A stretch of DNA of 55,004 nucleotides. Origin: Sulfurimonas sp. (lineage in GTDB: Bacteria; Campylobacterota; Campylobacteria; Campylobacterales; Sulfurimonadaceae). This document shows, in pieces, positions 19,696 to 28,095 of this stretch (its first letter is position 1; each line of letters starts with the position of its first letter). The position numbers were made by a program, and so were the translations under genes. The notes below the pieces were generated by a model. That model was not told the DNA's origin. It was given only the letters and a program-made list of their open reading frames with translations, and ran no database searches. The stretch spans positions 1 through 55,004 of the forward strand of contig JALUXP010000076.1 in NCBI GenBank assembly GCA_027013295.1, written 5' to 3'.

Positions 19696-19773
19696 ACAAA
19701 AAGTTTAGCGGGTTTTTCTTTCTACCCGCAAAGGCAACTTGTAAAAGGCTCATTCCCTGCGTTAAACTTTTAT
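19696..19773 (+). other. Structured region downstream of the chemoreceptor gene
   Basis: An outer pairing of AAAAGTTTAGCG (about 19698-19710) with CGTTAAACTTTT (about 19758-19770, one G-U pair) encloses a smaller hairpin GCGGGT/ACCCGC (19708-19713 and 19724-19729) that competes for a few of the same bases. No clean U-run follows, so it is not a textbook terminator. It may be a 3' end structure or a small RNA; the function is unknown. Confidence 0.35.
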
Positions 19774-19868
19774 AAGTTGTTGAGCATAATGGAAATGAGA
19801 TAAACAATAAAATAACTTCTCACTGAAAACAAAAAATTACTATTTTTATCTAAGAACCTTTAAAGTAT

Positions 19869-19896
19869 AAGTATATTAGAATACACTAATATACTT
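19869..19896. promoter_or_regulatory. Palindromic ArsR-type operator
   Basis: AAGTATATTAG and CTAATATACTT are perfect 11-base inverted repeats separated by six bases. ArsR/SmtB repressors bind AT-rich palindromes of this form near their own promoters. The site ends 10 bases before the first possible start of the ArsR gene, so metal-responsive autoregulation is very likely. Confidence 0.8.
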
Positions 19897-19906
19897 ATAA
19901 GGATGC

Positions 19907-20263
19907 ATGATGAGTGATACTCTCTCTTGTTGTAGAATAGAAATTGATAATGACTTAATCAAAAATGCTCAAATTCTTTTGGAGACTGAGAAGGAATTTC
20001 TCAGTACAAAAGCAAAACTTTTTTCCCTTTTAGCGAATGAAGTTCGTTTGAAAATTATCAGACTTTTTCTCTCTTATGAGAAGATGTGTGTTTGTGATTT
20101 AAGCGATGTTCTTAAAATGAATCAATCCCCTATATCTCAACATCTACGCAAGTTAAAAGATGCAGAAATACTACTCAATGAGAGAGATGGTATGACTGTC
20201 TTTTACTTTTTAAATGAATCTTATAGAGAAAATCTAAAAAAAATAATTTGGGATAAAGGATAG
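19907..20263 (+). CDS. ArsR/SmtB-family metal-responsive repressor
   Basis: 118 residues with an ArsR winged helix: LFSLLANEVRLKIIRLFL, then the metal-site motif CVCDLSDVLKMNQSPISQHLRKLKDAEIL. The two Cys of CVCDL in the recognition-helix region resemble the arsenite site of ArsR proteins, and a Cys pair at the N-terminus (SCCRIEID) may contribute. Two ATGs (19907 and 19910) are possible; the second is better spaced from AAGGA. It is preceded by a palindromic operator and followed three bases later by a CopZ-like gene. The effector metal (As, Cu or another thiophilic metal) cannot be told from sequence. Confidence 0.88.
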   Translation: MMSDTLSCCRIEIDNDLIKNAQILLETEKEFLSTKAKLFSLLANEVRLKIIRLFLSYEKMCVCDLSDVLKMNQSPISQHLRKLKDAEILLNERDGMTVFYFLNESYRENLKKIIWDKG

Positions 20264-20266
20264 AGT

Positions 20267-20740
20267 ATGAATTTTTTTACAACAAAAGAACAAAGTGGAG
20301 ACAACTGTTGTACTCCTCAGCCAAAAGGTAAAGTAGTATGTCCAAGTTGTGGACAAAAAGCAAAAGGAGTTTTAGCTAAAACGCTTGATGCTCTCTTGAC
20401 ATCAAGTGCAAAGTCAAGTTTATCTTGTCTTGATGGTTTTTATTATTGTAAAACAGCCGAGTGTAAAACTATCTACTTTCGTGAGGATCAGGTGCTGACT
20501 CAAGAGCATCTGAGTGTCGTAGTTGGTCTCAAAGAGGGGGCAAGTCCAGCGACACTGTGTTACTGCTTTGGATGGACTAAGGAGAAGATCCAAGCGGAGC
20601 TTCAAGCAACAGGTGCAACAAAGGCACTTGAGGATATAAAAGCAAAGATGGAAAATCCCGGGTGTTCATGTGAGGTGCTTAATCCTAGTGGAGGATGTTG
20701 TTTAGCGGATGTTACCAAAGGGATAAAAGAGTTGAATTAA
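20267..20740 (+). CDS. CopZ-like zinc-ribbon / iron-sulphur metallochaperone
   Basis: 157 residues, rich in Cys. NCC near residue 14, then VCPSCGQKAKGVLAKTLDALL matches the N-terminal zinc-binding domain of Archaeoglobus-type CopZ, with later ligands in YYCKTAECKTIYF. CYCFGWTKEKI and a C-terminal CSCEVLNPSGGCC resemble the Cys pattern of the BFD-like [2Fe-2S] part. The classical C-terminal CopZ (HMA) domain is absent. In known cases such a protein delivers copper to CopA; here no transporter gene is adjacent. It is coupled to the ArsR gene, and its stop overlaps the convergent hypothetical gene by four bases. Confidence 0.7.
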   Translation: MNFFTTKEQSGDNCCTPQPKGKVVCPSCGQKAKGVLAKTLDALLTSSAKSSLSCLDGFYYCKTAECKTIYFREDQVLTQEHLSVVVGLKEGASPATLCYCFGWTKEKIQAELQATGATKALEDIKAKMENPGCSCEVLNPSGGCCLADVTKGIKELN

Positions 20741-20994
20741 ATCTCGTCGTTGATCCATGCTTCTATAGCATCGGGGAGGTTTTCAAATCCTGTTACCCTT
20801 CCCACTATGAAGATTTCATCAAAAACATAACAGGAGATCTCGCCATTTGCTTGAAGCAAAAAAACCCCAAGTTCATCTTTTGCTTTTTCATTTGTTGACA
20901 ATACTCTCATATTGTCTATAATGTCATTTACTTCGATTGTTGCATCATACTCAGCATTGAGTAATTTTTTTCCATCACTTATATAGTTAGCCAT
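20737..20994 (-). CDS. Small conserved-looking protein of unknown function
   Basis: 85 residues from ATG 20994 (MANYISDGKKLL). A GAAGG ribosome site five bases upstream of this ATG decides the start over an in-frame TTG at 21006. The sequence alternates strand-like and helix-like segments (YDATIEVNDIIDNMRVL, ISCYVFDEIFIVGRVTGFENL) with no Cys cluster, signal peptide or membrane segment. I do not recognise the family. It converges on the CopZ-like gene with a four-base stop overlap and is divergent from cysK, so it is transcribed alone. Confidence 0.6.
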   Translation of the reverse strand: MANYISDGKKLLNAEYDATIEVNDIIDNMRVLSTNEKAKDELGVFLLQANGEISCYVFDEIFIVGRVTGFENLPDAIEAWINDEI

Positions 20995-21079
20995 AGGTAC
21001 CTTCAAATATTTTAATCAAGTATTTTAATGAAGATATTGTATAATAAATTTAGTAAAAAATGAAGTAATAGGATTTTTC

Positions 21080-22006
21080 ATGAAAATAGCAAACGATATA
21101 ACTGAGTTAATAGGAAATACACCGCTAGTTAAACTAAACTATGCTAGTGCATCAGGTGGTGCTACCATCATCGGTAAATGTGAGTTTATGAACCCAACAT
21201 CTTCGGTAAAAGATCGCCTAGGTTTTAACATGATTAGGCGGGCACTTGAAAAAGGGCTTATAGATAAAGATACTATTATCATAGAGCCAACAAGTGGGAA
21301 TACAGGGATAGCATTGGCAGCAAATTGTGCTGCCCTCAATCTTAAGTTAGTATTGGCGATGCCTGAGTCTATGAGTATTGAGCGACGAAATTTACTTAAA
21401 GCTCTTGGAGCAGAGCTTGTCCTTACTCCCGCGGCAAAAGGGATGAATGGAGCTATTGAAAAAGCAAAAGAGTTAGAAGCACTGACACATAACTCCATAG
21501 TCTTGCAACAGTTTGATAACGATGCCAATGCAGAGATACATGAACTAACAACAGCAAGAGAGATTCTTAATGATACTGATGGAAAGATTGATGTGTTTGT
21601 AGCTGCCGTTGGAACAGGAGGTACTCTCACAGGAACAGGAAGAGTGCTCAAACAAGAGATACCTAATGTTAGCATTTTTGCAGTAGAGCCAAAAGACTCA
21701 GCTGTCCTTTCTGGTCAAAAGGCAGGGCCTCATAAGATTCAGGGGATAGGTGCAGGTTTTATACCAAAGGTTCTTGACACCTCCGTTTATGATGAAGTGA
21801 TACAAGTATCTAACGAAGATGCAATCGCTACGGCTAAAATGTTAGCAAAGAAAGAGGGTTTGCTTGTGGGTATCTCCGCTGGAGCCAATGTCTATGCAAC
21901 TATGCAAGTTGCTAAAAGAAAAGAGTTCCAAGGAAAAACCCTTGTAACGATACTTTGTGATACAAGTGAAAGGTATCTAAGCACAGATCTTTTTAATGAG
22001 ATATGA
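21080..22006 (+). CDS. cysK: Cysteine synthase (O-acetylserine sulphhydrylase)
   Basis: A PLP enzyme that makes cysteine from O-acetylserine and sulphide. The PLP lysine is Lys44 in SSVKDR, the substrate loop is TSGNTG, and the phosphate-binding loop is GTGGTLTG. At 308 residues the length is normal for CysK, and the absence of extra domains argues against cystathionine synthase or CysM variants. It overlaps the next gene by 11 bases, giving a three-gene coupled run with the aminotransferase and the SspB-like gene. Confidence 0.95.
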   Translation: MKIANDITELIGNTPLVKLNYASASGGATIIGKCEFMNPTSSVKDRLGFNMIRRALEKGLIDKDTIIIEPTSGNTGIALAANCAALNLKLVLAMPESMSIERRNLLKALGAELVLTPAAKGMNGAIEKAKELEALTHNSIVLQQFDNDANAEIHELTTAREILNDTDGKIDVFVAAVGTGGTLTGTGRVLKQEIPNVSIFAVEPKDSAVLSGQKAGPHKIQGIGAGFIPKVLDTSVYDEVIQVSNEDAIATAKMLAKKEGLLVGISAGANVYATMQVAKRKEFQGKTLVTILCDTSERYLSTDLFNEI

Positions 22007-22589
22007 GTTTTTTGAGACCATAAAGGTTGTTGATGGAGTGCATCTCAATGTTGACTTTCATCAGGCAAGGTATGAGAGTGTTTTAAAATCTTTTGGAGTA
22101 CAAAATGAGTTGCAGTTAAAAAGCTTTTTTCATGCTCCAAACAAAGGTCTTTTTCGATGTCGCATAGTATATACTCTTGATGCTCTTGTTCAGATAAAAT
22201 ATCTTGCCTATAAAAAAAGAAAAATAAACTCTTTAAAGTTACTATACGATGATGATATAGAGTATAAGTATAAGTCAACCTCTCGTGATGCTCTTGATGC
22301 TCTCTTTGAGAGAAGAGAGGGGTGTGATGATCTCCTTGTGGTGAAAAATGGCTTGATTACAGACACTACTATTGCTAACATTGCATTACAAAAAGATGGC
22401 ATCTGGTATAGCCCAAAGAGTGCTTTGCTTGAGGGTACAACTAGAGCAAGATATCTCCAAGAAAAAAAAGTTATTTTAAAAGATATAAAAGTAGAAGAGT
22501 TAGAGAGTTATACGCAGGTAGCTTTATTAAACTCTATGATAGGTTTTGATATAATAACACCAAATAAAGGAGATCTGTTTGTTAGATAA
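21996..22589 (+). CDS. pabC: Class IV aminotransferase, probable aminodeoxychorismate lyase
   Basis: 197 residues of the fold-type IV PLP family. The candidate PLP lysine is in YKYKSTSRDAL. The C-terminal half has the family pattern LLVVKNGLITDTTIANIAL and LLEGTTRARYL, which matches PabC-like lyases of epsilonproteobacteria that make 4-aminobenzoate for folate. It is shorter than E. coli PabC (about 270 residues). It begins within the end of cysK and overlaps the start of the next gene. Branched-chain or D-amino-acid aminotransferase activity is less likely given the length. Confidence 0.75.
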   Translation: MRYEFFETIKVVDGVHLNVDFHQARYESVLKSFGVQNELQLKSFFHAPNKGLFRCRIVYTLDALVQIKYLAYKKRKINSLKLLYDDDIEYKYKSTSRDALDALFERREGCDDLLVVKNGLITDTTIANIALQKDGIWYSPKSALLEGTTRARYLQEKKVILKDIKVEELESYTQVALLNSMIGFDIITPNKGDLFVR

Positions 22590-23037
22590 TATAATTCACG
22601 ATGCAGGTTTTGCAAATGTTATGCAAAATAATATTCAAGAGATGTTGATATATCTTTTTGAACATGAAAAAAACTTTGGTGTGCTTTGTAAGATTGAAGA
22701 TGTCTCATTCTATCCTGCTTTACCAGATGAAGTGTCTGCCGCATTTCATCCTATGACACTTTTCTTTTTAGCTGGTTATACTTTTGAGACTGCAAGGATA
22801 GAGGATGAGTATTTAGTTTTTGAAGCTGGTTTTGGAACAGATAACTTTGGCTCTTTAACAAGTGTCCCTCTGCTAAGTATTGTGCAAATTATAGTAGATG
22901 AAACTCCTCTTTTGATAAATCTTGCAACTTATAAAAAACAATCAACTAATGTGGTAAAAGAAGTGGACAATAATGGAGTAGAAAACTCTATGAGTTCGTT
23001 TTTAGCAAATCCTGAAAATTCTAAATTTATTAAGTAA
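22579..23037 (+). CDS. SspB-like protein (possible ClpXP adaptor)
   Basis: 152 residues from TTG 22579, supported by AGGAG six bases upstream. A first helix (IQEMLIYLFEHEKNFG) leads into strands. The segment ARIEDEYLVFEAGFGTDN followed by SVPLLSIVQIIVDETPLLI resembles the core of the ClpXP adaptor SspB (NDEVRFNARFGG ... QVSVPLAAVLAIYA in E. coli, recalled from memory). A polar, probably flexible tail ends in SKFIK, reminiscent of the LRVVK ClpX-docking end of SspB. If correct, it would hand ssrA-tagged proteins to ClpXP. The homology is remote and by eye; 'conserved unknown' is the safe fallback. Confidence 0.4.
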   Translation: MLDNIIHDAGFANVMQNNIQEMLIYLFEHEKNFGVLCKIEDVSFYPALPDEVSAAFHPMTLFFLAGYTFETARIEDEYLVFEAGFGTDNFGSLTSVPLLSIVQIIVDETPLLINLATYKKQSTNVVKEVDNNGVENSMSSFLANPENSKFIK

Positions 23038-23064
23038 TATACTCAATAATAAACTCCTACGACA

Positions 23065-23091
23065 GCCAAACTTTACGAAGTACAGTTTAGC
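23065..23091. other. Hairpin between converging genes
   Basis: GCCAAACTTTAC and GTACAGTTTAGC pair at 10 of 12 positions around a GAA loop. It lies between the SspB-like gene and the convergent LysR gene, where a shared transcription end is expected, but neither strand shows a strong U-run. The direct repeat CGAAGTA (23077 and 23093) overlaps it. Confidence 0.35.
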
Positions 23092-23125
23092 CGAAGTAGA
23101 TTAGAACTTAACTCGACTTACCTTG

Positions 23126-24025
23126 CTAAATTTTATTTAAAGAGAGTAGATAGTTGACAACATTTTCAACAAAAGCATCATGTTTACGCTCTTTTAAGTA
23201 AGCGATATAAAATTTTCTCTCAATCTTATAGTTTTTAAGTCTTGACTCATAAAGTCTTCCTGCTTCTATATCATTTTTGATAGCATGGCGACTCATTACT
23301 GAGACAAGAGGTCTTTGTGTTGTATCTGCATTCAATATAGACTCTTTGATAGCTGTAGGACTTTGCATCACGCCAATAACTTTAAAGTTGTTACATTGTA
23401 CACCAATCTCATCAAAAACTTCAGCTGTAAGTCTTCTTGTATGTGACTCTTCATCTCTACAAATCCAATCAAAATCTAACAAGTCTTCAGCAGTTAATTG
23501 TTTTTTTATAGCTTGGTTCGAGAACATAACAAGTTCATCTTCTATCCATTCTCTGTAGATGATATCATCTCTAAATACGGGTGACTCTATCAGAGCTAAG
23601 TCGATTTTTTTATCTTCAAGCGCATCTATGATGTTGCATGACTTGTCAACATTCATGTGAACCTCATTGGCGATTCTATTTTTGATCTCACTAATGTAGT
23701 TTGGAAGTACATAGTTTCCAATAGCATTTGATGAGCCAATAACAAAGGTAAACTCTTTGTTAATGATGTTAATAAGCTCTTTTTCTGAGCTTTCTATAGC
23801 TTTTTCAAGTCTTTTTGCAATTCTATAGAGGTCTTCACCCTCTTTAGTTAACAAGATACCATTCTTTTTTCTTTGTACAATTTTAGTATCAAGATATTCT
23901 TCAATAAATTTGATCTGTTGCGTGACAGCGGGTTGTGAAATGCCTAGTTTGGCGGATGCTTTTGAAAAACTTTTCTCTTTTGTTACCATCAAGAAAGTTT
24001 GTAATTTAGCAAAATCTTTTAACAT
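23126..24025 (-). CDS. LysR-family transcriptional regulator
   Basis: About 299 residues from ATG 24025, chosen because AGGAA lies five bases upstream and the protein then starts MLKDFAKLQTFL as LysR proteins do. The helix-turn-helix is at ~15-40 (SFSKASAKLGISQPAVTQQIKFIEEYLDTKIVQR). The effector-binding domain follows (FVIGSSNAIGNYVLPNYI, IDLALIESP). It is convergent to the SspB-like gene and divergent from the helicase gene, so no adjacent metabolic target is evident. A CysB- or CmpR-type role is possible but not supported by a specific motif. Confidence 0.9.
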   Translation of the reverse strand: MLKDFAKLQTFLMVTKEKSFSKASAKLGISQPAVTQQIKFIEEYLDTKIVQRKKNGILLTKEGEDLYRIAKRLEKAIESSEKELINIINKEFTFVIGSSNAIGNYVLPNYISEIKNRIANEVHMNVDKSCNIIDALEDKKIDLALIESPVFRDDIIYREWIEDELVMFSNQAIKKQLTAEDLLDFDWICRDEESHTRRLTAEVFDEIGVQCNNFKVIGVMQSPTAIKESILNADTTQRPLVSVMSRHAIKNDIEAGRLYESRLKNYKIERKFYIAYLKERKHDAFVENVVNYLLSLNKI

Positions 24026-24163
24026 AATAATTCCTATAAGTTCAAGTAATGTCAAAAGTATAACTCAAAATTATAATTATTGCAATAGTTTTGTAATATT
24101 TTAGGATATATTTGATATAATAGATAGTATTGAATAAATGCAAATCAAAGTTAAGTGTGCAGT

Positions 24164-26212
24164 ATGGAAAAAATATTTGAAAAATTAAATGATGAACAAA
24201 GTAATGCTGTTAGGCAAACAGAGGGTCCTGTCCTTATATTGGCAGGTGCTGGTAGTGGTAAGACAACGACCATTATCTCTCGTTTAGCTTATCTTATCCA
24301 AGAGGTAGGTATCCCTGCTTCAAATACTTTAACCCTTACTTTTACCAACAAAGCAGCAAAAGAGATGCGGGAGAGGGCTTTAGATATGATGCCAGAGATC
24401 TCCTACCCACCACTATTGTGTACTTTTCATAAATTTGGACTTTTGTTTTTAAAATTTAATATTCATCTATTAGGTAGAAAAAACAACTTCGTTGTCATAG
24501 ATACCGATGATAAAAAAAGAATTATCAAAAAAATCAACAATGAACTACCAACACCTCTCATTGCAAGTGAAATATCAAGATATAAAAATTCACTTCTAAC
24601 GCCCAATGATGCATACAAGCAATCTGAACTTTTCAATTACCAACAAATCGCAAAAGTCTATGAAGAGTATGAAACCTATCTCAATGAAAATAATCTTGTT
24701 GATTTTGATGACTTAATAGCACTAACATATAAGCTTTTAGATGAAAACCCAGAGTTAGCAAAGACCACCTCACAAAAATACCAATACATCATGATCGATG
24801 AATACCAAGATACAAATGAGTTACAACTTAAACTTCTACAAAAACTTTGTGCTACCCATACAAATTTATGTGTAGTTGGTGATGATGATCAAAGTATCTA
24901 TGGTTGGCGTGGAGCACATATAAGAAATATTATGGAGTTTGATCAAGATTTTGCTGGTACGAGTGTTTTTAAGTTACAAAACAATTACCGCTCTCGTGAA
25001 CCTATTCTTAAAGTGGCTAATGCACTCATAGAGCATAACCGTTCAAGACTCGGCAAAACACTTCTTCCAACGCGTGGAGGGGGAGAAGCGGTAGTTACAC
25101 TTAATTCACAAGATGAAAATGAAGAAGCAAGAAAGATAGCAACAAAGATAAATAAACTGATGGATTCGGGTGTCGGTGCTCAAGATATAGCGATACTTTA
25201 CCGTGTTAATGTACTTTCTCGTTCCATAGAAGATGGACTTAACCGTGCAGGTATAGGTTATAAGCTTGTTGGTGGACAAAGATTTTATGATAGAGCTGAG
25301 ATTAAAGACCTTATAAGTTACATTCGAGTTATCACAAACTATCATGATGATTTCTCATTTAAGCGTATCATTAATAAACCTAAACGAGGATTAGGAAAAG
25401 CTAGTGTTGACAAGATAGAGTTGGCTGCACATGCTGCACAAAAATCTATCTTTGAGTTCATCAAATCTTCAACTATAGCTTCCCTAGAAGCCTTAGTAAG
25501 AAAGAAAAATACAAAAACAATAAGACAATTTATAAAAGACATAGAAGAGGTCTCCAAAATTGCAAAAGAATCAACCTATGAGTTTATAGATGCACTAGAA
25601 GATACTTTTCACCTTAAGGATATATATAAAGGACAAGTAGATGAACAAGACAGAGTCCTCAATATGGATGAGTTTTATGCTCTATTCCGTGACTTTATAA
25701 AAAATTCCCCAGAATCTGGTTTAGATGAGTTTTTAAATGAATTAACTCTTCAAAGTGAACAAGATCAAGTAGAGGGTGAGAGTATCTACATGATGAGTAT
25801 CCATGCATCAAAAGGTTTAGAATTTAAACATCTGTTTATTATAGGATTGGAAGAGGGTTTCTTGCCATTGGTTGGTGATGGGAGTGATTTGGAAGAGGAG
25901 CGTCGCTTAGGGTATGTTGCTTTTACTCGTGCTAAAGATACCCTCACTCTTTCCCATGTTGGAAGTAGATTTTACAAGGGTCGTAGAAGTGATTTGGAAA
26001 AATCAAGATTTTTCAACGAAGCTGGACTTTGCCAAGGCTCCTTGAAAGTAGAAAAAAATACAGCTTTTAAAAAGGGCGACCTAGTACGCCACAAAATCTT
26101 TGGAACTGGGCGTATTATAGGTGTATCAAAAAGTTCAAAAGATTTTAAGCTCAAGATCAATTTTGCAGGCACAAAAAAAGATATCCTTGCATCTTTTATC
26201 GAAAAGTTATAA
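24164..26212 (+). CDS. UvrD/PcrA/Rep-family DNA helicase
   Basis: 683 residues, a superfamily 1A 3'-5' helicase. Visible motifs in order: LNDEQSNAV (Q motif), LAGAGSGKTTT (Walker A), TFTNKAAKEM (Ia), DEYQDTN (II), GDDDQSIYGWRGA (III), NYRS (IV), SIHASKGLEFKHLFIIG (V) and VAFTRAKDTL (VI). The C-terminal GDLVRHKIFGTGRIIGV is the Tudor-like segment found in PcrA and UvrD, which favours these over Rep. I use ATG 24164 instead of GTG 24155. It is the first gene of the plus-strand run followed by truB and csrA. Confidence 0.93.
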   Translation: MEKIFEKLNDEQSNAVRQTEGPVLILAGAGSGKTTTIISRLAYLIQEVGIPASNTLTLTFTNKAAKEMRERALDMMPEISYPPLLCTFHKFGLLFLKFNIHLLGRKNNFVVIDTDDKKRIIKKINNELPTPLIASEISRYKNSLLTPNDAYKQSELFNYQQIAKVYEEYETYLNENNLVDFDDLIALTYKLLDENPELAKTTSQKYQYIMIDEYQDTNELQLKLLQKLCATHTNLCVVGDDDQSIYGWRGAHIRNIMEFDQDFAGTSVFKLQNNYRSREPILKVANALIEHNRSRLGKTLLPTRGGGEAVVTLNSQDENEEARKIATKINKLMDSGVGAQDIAILYRVNVLSRSIEDGLNRAGIGYKLVGGQRFYDRAEIKDLISYIRVITNYHDDFSFKRIINKPKRGLGKASVDKIELAAHAAQKSIFEFIKSSTIASLEALVRKKNTKTIRQFIKDIEEVSKIAKESTYEFIDALEDTFHLKDIYKGQVDEQDRVLNMDEFYALFRDFIKNSPESGLDEFLNELTLQSEQDQVEGESIYMMSIHASKGLEFKHLFIIGLEEGFLPLVGDGSDLEEERRLGYVAFTRAKDTLTLSHVGSRFYKGRRSDLEKSRFFNEAGLCQGSLKVEKNTAFKKGDLVRHKIFGTGRIIGVSKSSKDFKLKINFAGTKKDILASFIEKL

Positions 26213-26230
26213 TTTTAAGAGCATCTAAGT

Positions 26231-27055
26231 ATGAATAGACTTTTTGTAGCATATAAGCCAACAGGCATAAGTTCAAATAATTTTTTGTATTCTCTTAAAA
26301 GAAAATATAATGAAAAAAAAGTAGGTTTTTCTGGCACTCTTGATCCATTTGCAAAGGGTGTCCTTCTCATCGGAATGGGAAGTTATACAAAACTTTTTCG
26401 TTTTTTAGACAAAACACCAAAATCTTACCGTGCTACCTTATGGCTTGGTGCTAAAAGTGATTCTCTCGATACTGAGATGATAGAAAGCGTCGAGTTTTTA
26501 GAGCCTGTGAGTGAAGAAAAAATTTTAGAAGTTCTCAAATCGCTCGAAGGAGAGTTAGAGTATGAACCACCTATCTTTAGTGCTAAGCGTATAGATGGGA
26601 AGCGTGCTTATGATTTAGCTCGTTCTGGAATACCTTTTGAACTCAACAAAATCAACTCTACTATTTACCAAACAAAACTGCTTCACTATTGCCATCCTTA
26701 TATTACTTTTGAGGCAACTGTATCTGAGGGGACATACATTCGTTCACTTGGTTTAATGATAGCACAAAGACTTGGAATAAAGTTTGGAAGTCTCAGTTCC
26801 TTGGAGCGACTTCATGAAGGGCAGTTTTTTTATGAGGGTGAAAAAGCCCTTGATATTAAAAAATCTCTCAATATAAAACAAAATTTTTATCATGGAGAGG
26901 GTGAAAACCTCAAATATGGAAGAGTTCTTGCTTTAGAAGATTTAAAGATAAAAGTTGATGGATATTATTGGCTTGATAGCGGTGATACAATCTCTATAAT
27001 AAAGATAGAAAAAACTAAAGTAAAATATGAGTTAAATAAGGTAGCCGCATGTTAG
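26231..27055 (+). CDS. truB: tRNA pseudouridine-55 synthase
   Basis: Makes pseudouridine 55 in the T loop of tRNAs. 274 residues with the catalytic Asp in FSGTLDPFAKGVLLIGMG (residues ~32-49), the KSYRATLWLG strand, and PPIFSAKRIDGKRAYDLAR. The C-terminus is short with no full PUA domain. It overlaps csrA by seven bases and follows the helicase after 18 bases, an order also seen in Campylobacter. Confidence 0.94.
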   Translation: MNRLFVAYKPTGISSNNFLYSLKRKYNEKKVGFSGTLDPFAKGVLLIGMGSYTKLFRFLDKTPKSYRATLWLGAKSDSLDTEMIESVEFLEPVSEEKILEVLKSLEGELEYEPPIFSAKRIDGKRAYDLARSGIPFELNKINSTIYQTKLLHYCHPYITFEATVSEGTYIRSLGLMIAQRLGIKFGSLSSLERLHEGQFFYEGEKALDIKKSLNIKQNFYHGEGENLKYGRVLALEDLKIKVDGYYWLDSGDTISIIKIEKTKVKYELNKVAAC

Positions 27056-27279
27056 TATTAGCAAGAAAACTTAATGAATCAATCATTGTAGATGACAATA
27101 TAATCATAAAAGTAATCTCGGTTGAAAAAGGTGTTGTAAAGCTTGGTATTGATGCACCTAGAGAGATTTCAATCATAAGAAGTGAACTTCTTGAAGATGT
27201 TAAAGATCTCAATATTGCCGCTTCTAAAGTTACAGATACTAGTGGACTTTCCGCTCTAAGTTCAAAAATAAAAAAATAA
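27049..27279 (+). CDS. csrA: Carbon storage regulator CsrA
   Basis: A small RNA-binding dimer that represses or stabilises mRNAs by binding GGA motifs; in Campylobacter and Helicobacter it controls flagellin and virulence-related genes, with FliW as antagonist. 76 residues, starting with the family sequence MLVLARKLNESI, with GVVKLGIDAPREISIIRSEL as the RNA-binding strand region. It overlaps truB by seven bases and is one base from ispE, so all three are coupled. fliW is not in this window. Confidence 0.96.
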   Translation: MLVLARKLNESIIVDDNIIIKVISVEKGVVKLGIDAPREISIIRSELLEDVKDLNIAASKVTDTSGLSALSSKIKK

Positions 27280-27280
27280 T

Positions 27281-28048
27281 ATGAAGCTATATAAGGCTTA
27301 TGCAAAAGTCAATATTTTTTTAAAAATTACTGGCAAAAGAGATGCATACCATGAGATAGTATCTCGCTTTATGCGTGTAGAGGATCTCTATGATGAACTC
27401 TCTTTTACCCCAAAAGAGTTTGAATATTTTGAAATTGTTGGAAATTTTTCATGTGAGACTAGACAAAATACAATCTACAAAGCATATCTTGCACTCTTAG
27501 AATATACCAAAAGCGATTCACTCAAGAATTTGATGATAAAGTATGCGGTCAATGTGAAAAAAAACATACCTGCTTTTGCTGGTCTTGGTGGAGGGAGTAG
27601 TGATGCTGCAACCTATCTAAAGATGTGTAACTCTGTTTTGCATCTAAACCTTAGTTTAGAGGAACTTGCAGCTATTGGGTTAAAAGTTGGTGCGGATGTG
27701 CCATTTTTTATCTATGGATATGATAGTGCCAATGTCAGTGGTATAGGTGAAATAGTCGAAGAGTTTGAAGAGGAACTCCTTGACTTTGATATTTATACGC
27801 CAAAAGTGGAGATATCCACACCAAAAGTTTATAAAAGTTATCGAGATAACTTTTATAATCCTATTGATGAGAAAGAGGTACAAAGACTAAAAGTTACTCC
27901 GAGTTTACAGATTTTAAATACACTAAGCTCAAGAGATGCAAATGATTTGTTCGCTCCAGCACTGAAAGAATATAAACAACTAAAAAGTTATCATAAAGAG
28001 GGATATTTCTTTAGTGGAAGTGGTAGTAGTTTCTTTAGGCTATTATGA
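27281..28048 (+). CDS. ispE: 4-diphosphocytidyl-2-C-methyl-D-erythritol kinase
   Basis: A GHMP kinase of the non-mevalonate isoprenoid pathway. 255 residues with KAYAKVNIFLKITGKRDAYHEI at the N-terminus (the AKVNLFL block of IspE), the ATP loop PAFAGLGGGSSDAATYL near residue 95, and FFSGSGSSFF at the C-terminus. It begins two bases after the csrA stop. Length is slightly short of E. coli IspE (283), as is usual for epsilonproteobacteria. Confidence 0.95.
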   Translation: MKLYKAYAKVNIFLKITGKRDAYHEIVSRFMRVEDLYDELSFTPKEFEYFEIVGNFSCETRQNTIYKAYLALLEYTKSDSLKNLMIKYAVNVKKNIPAFAGLGGGSSDAATYLKMCNSVLHLNLSLEELAAIGLKVGADVPFFIYGYDSANVSGIGEIVEEFEEELLDFDIYTPKVEISTPKVYKSYRDNFYNPIDEKEVQRLKVTPSLQILNTLSSRDANDLFAPALKEYKQLKSYHKEGYFFSGSGSSFFRLL

Positions 28049-28095
28049 TATAATAAACTTCTAACAATATAAAAATATTGTAAAAGGAGCAAAAT

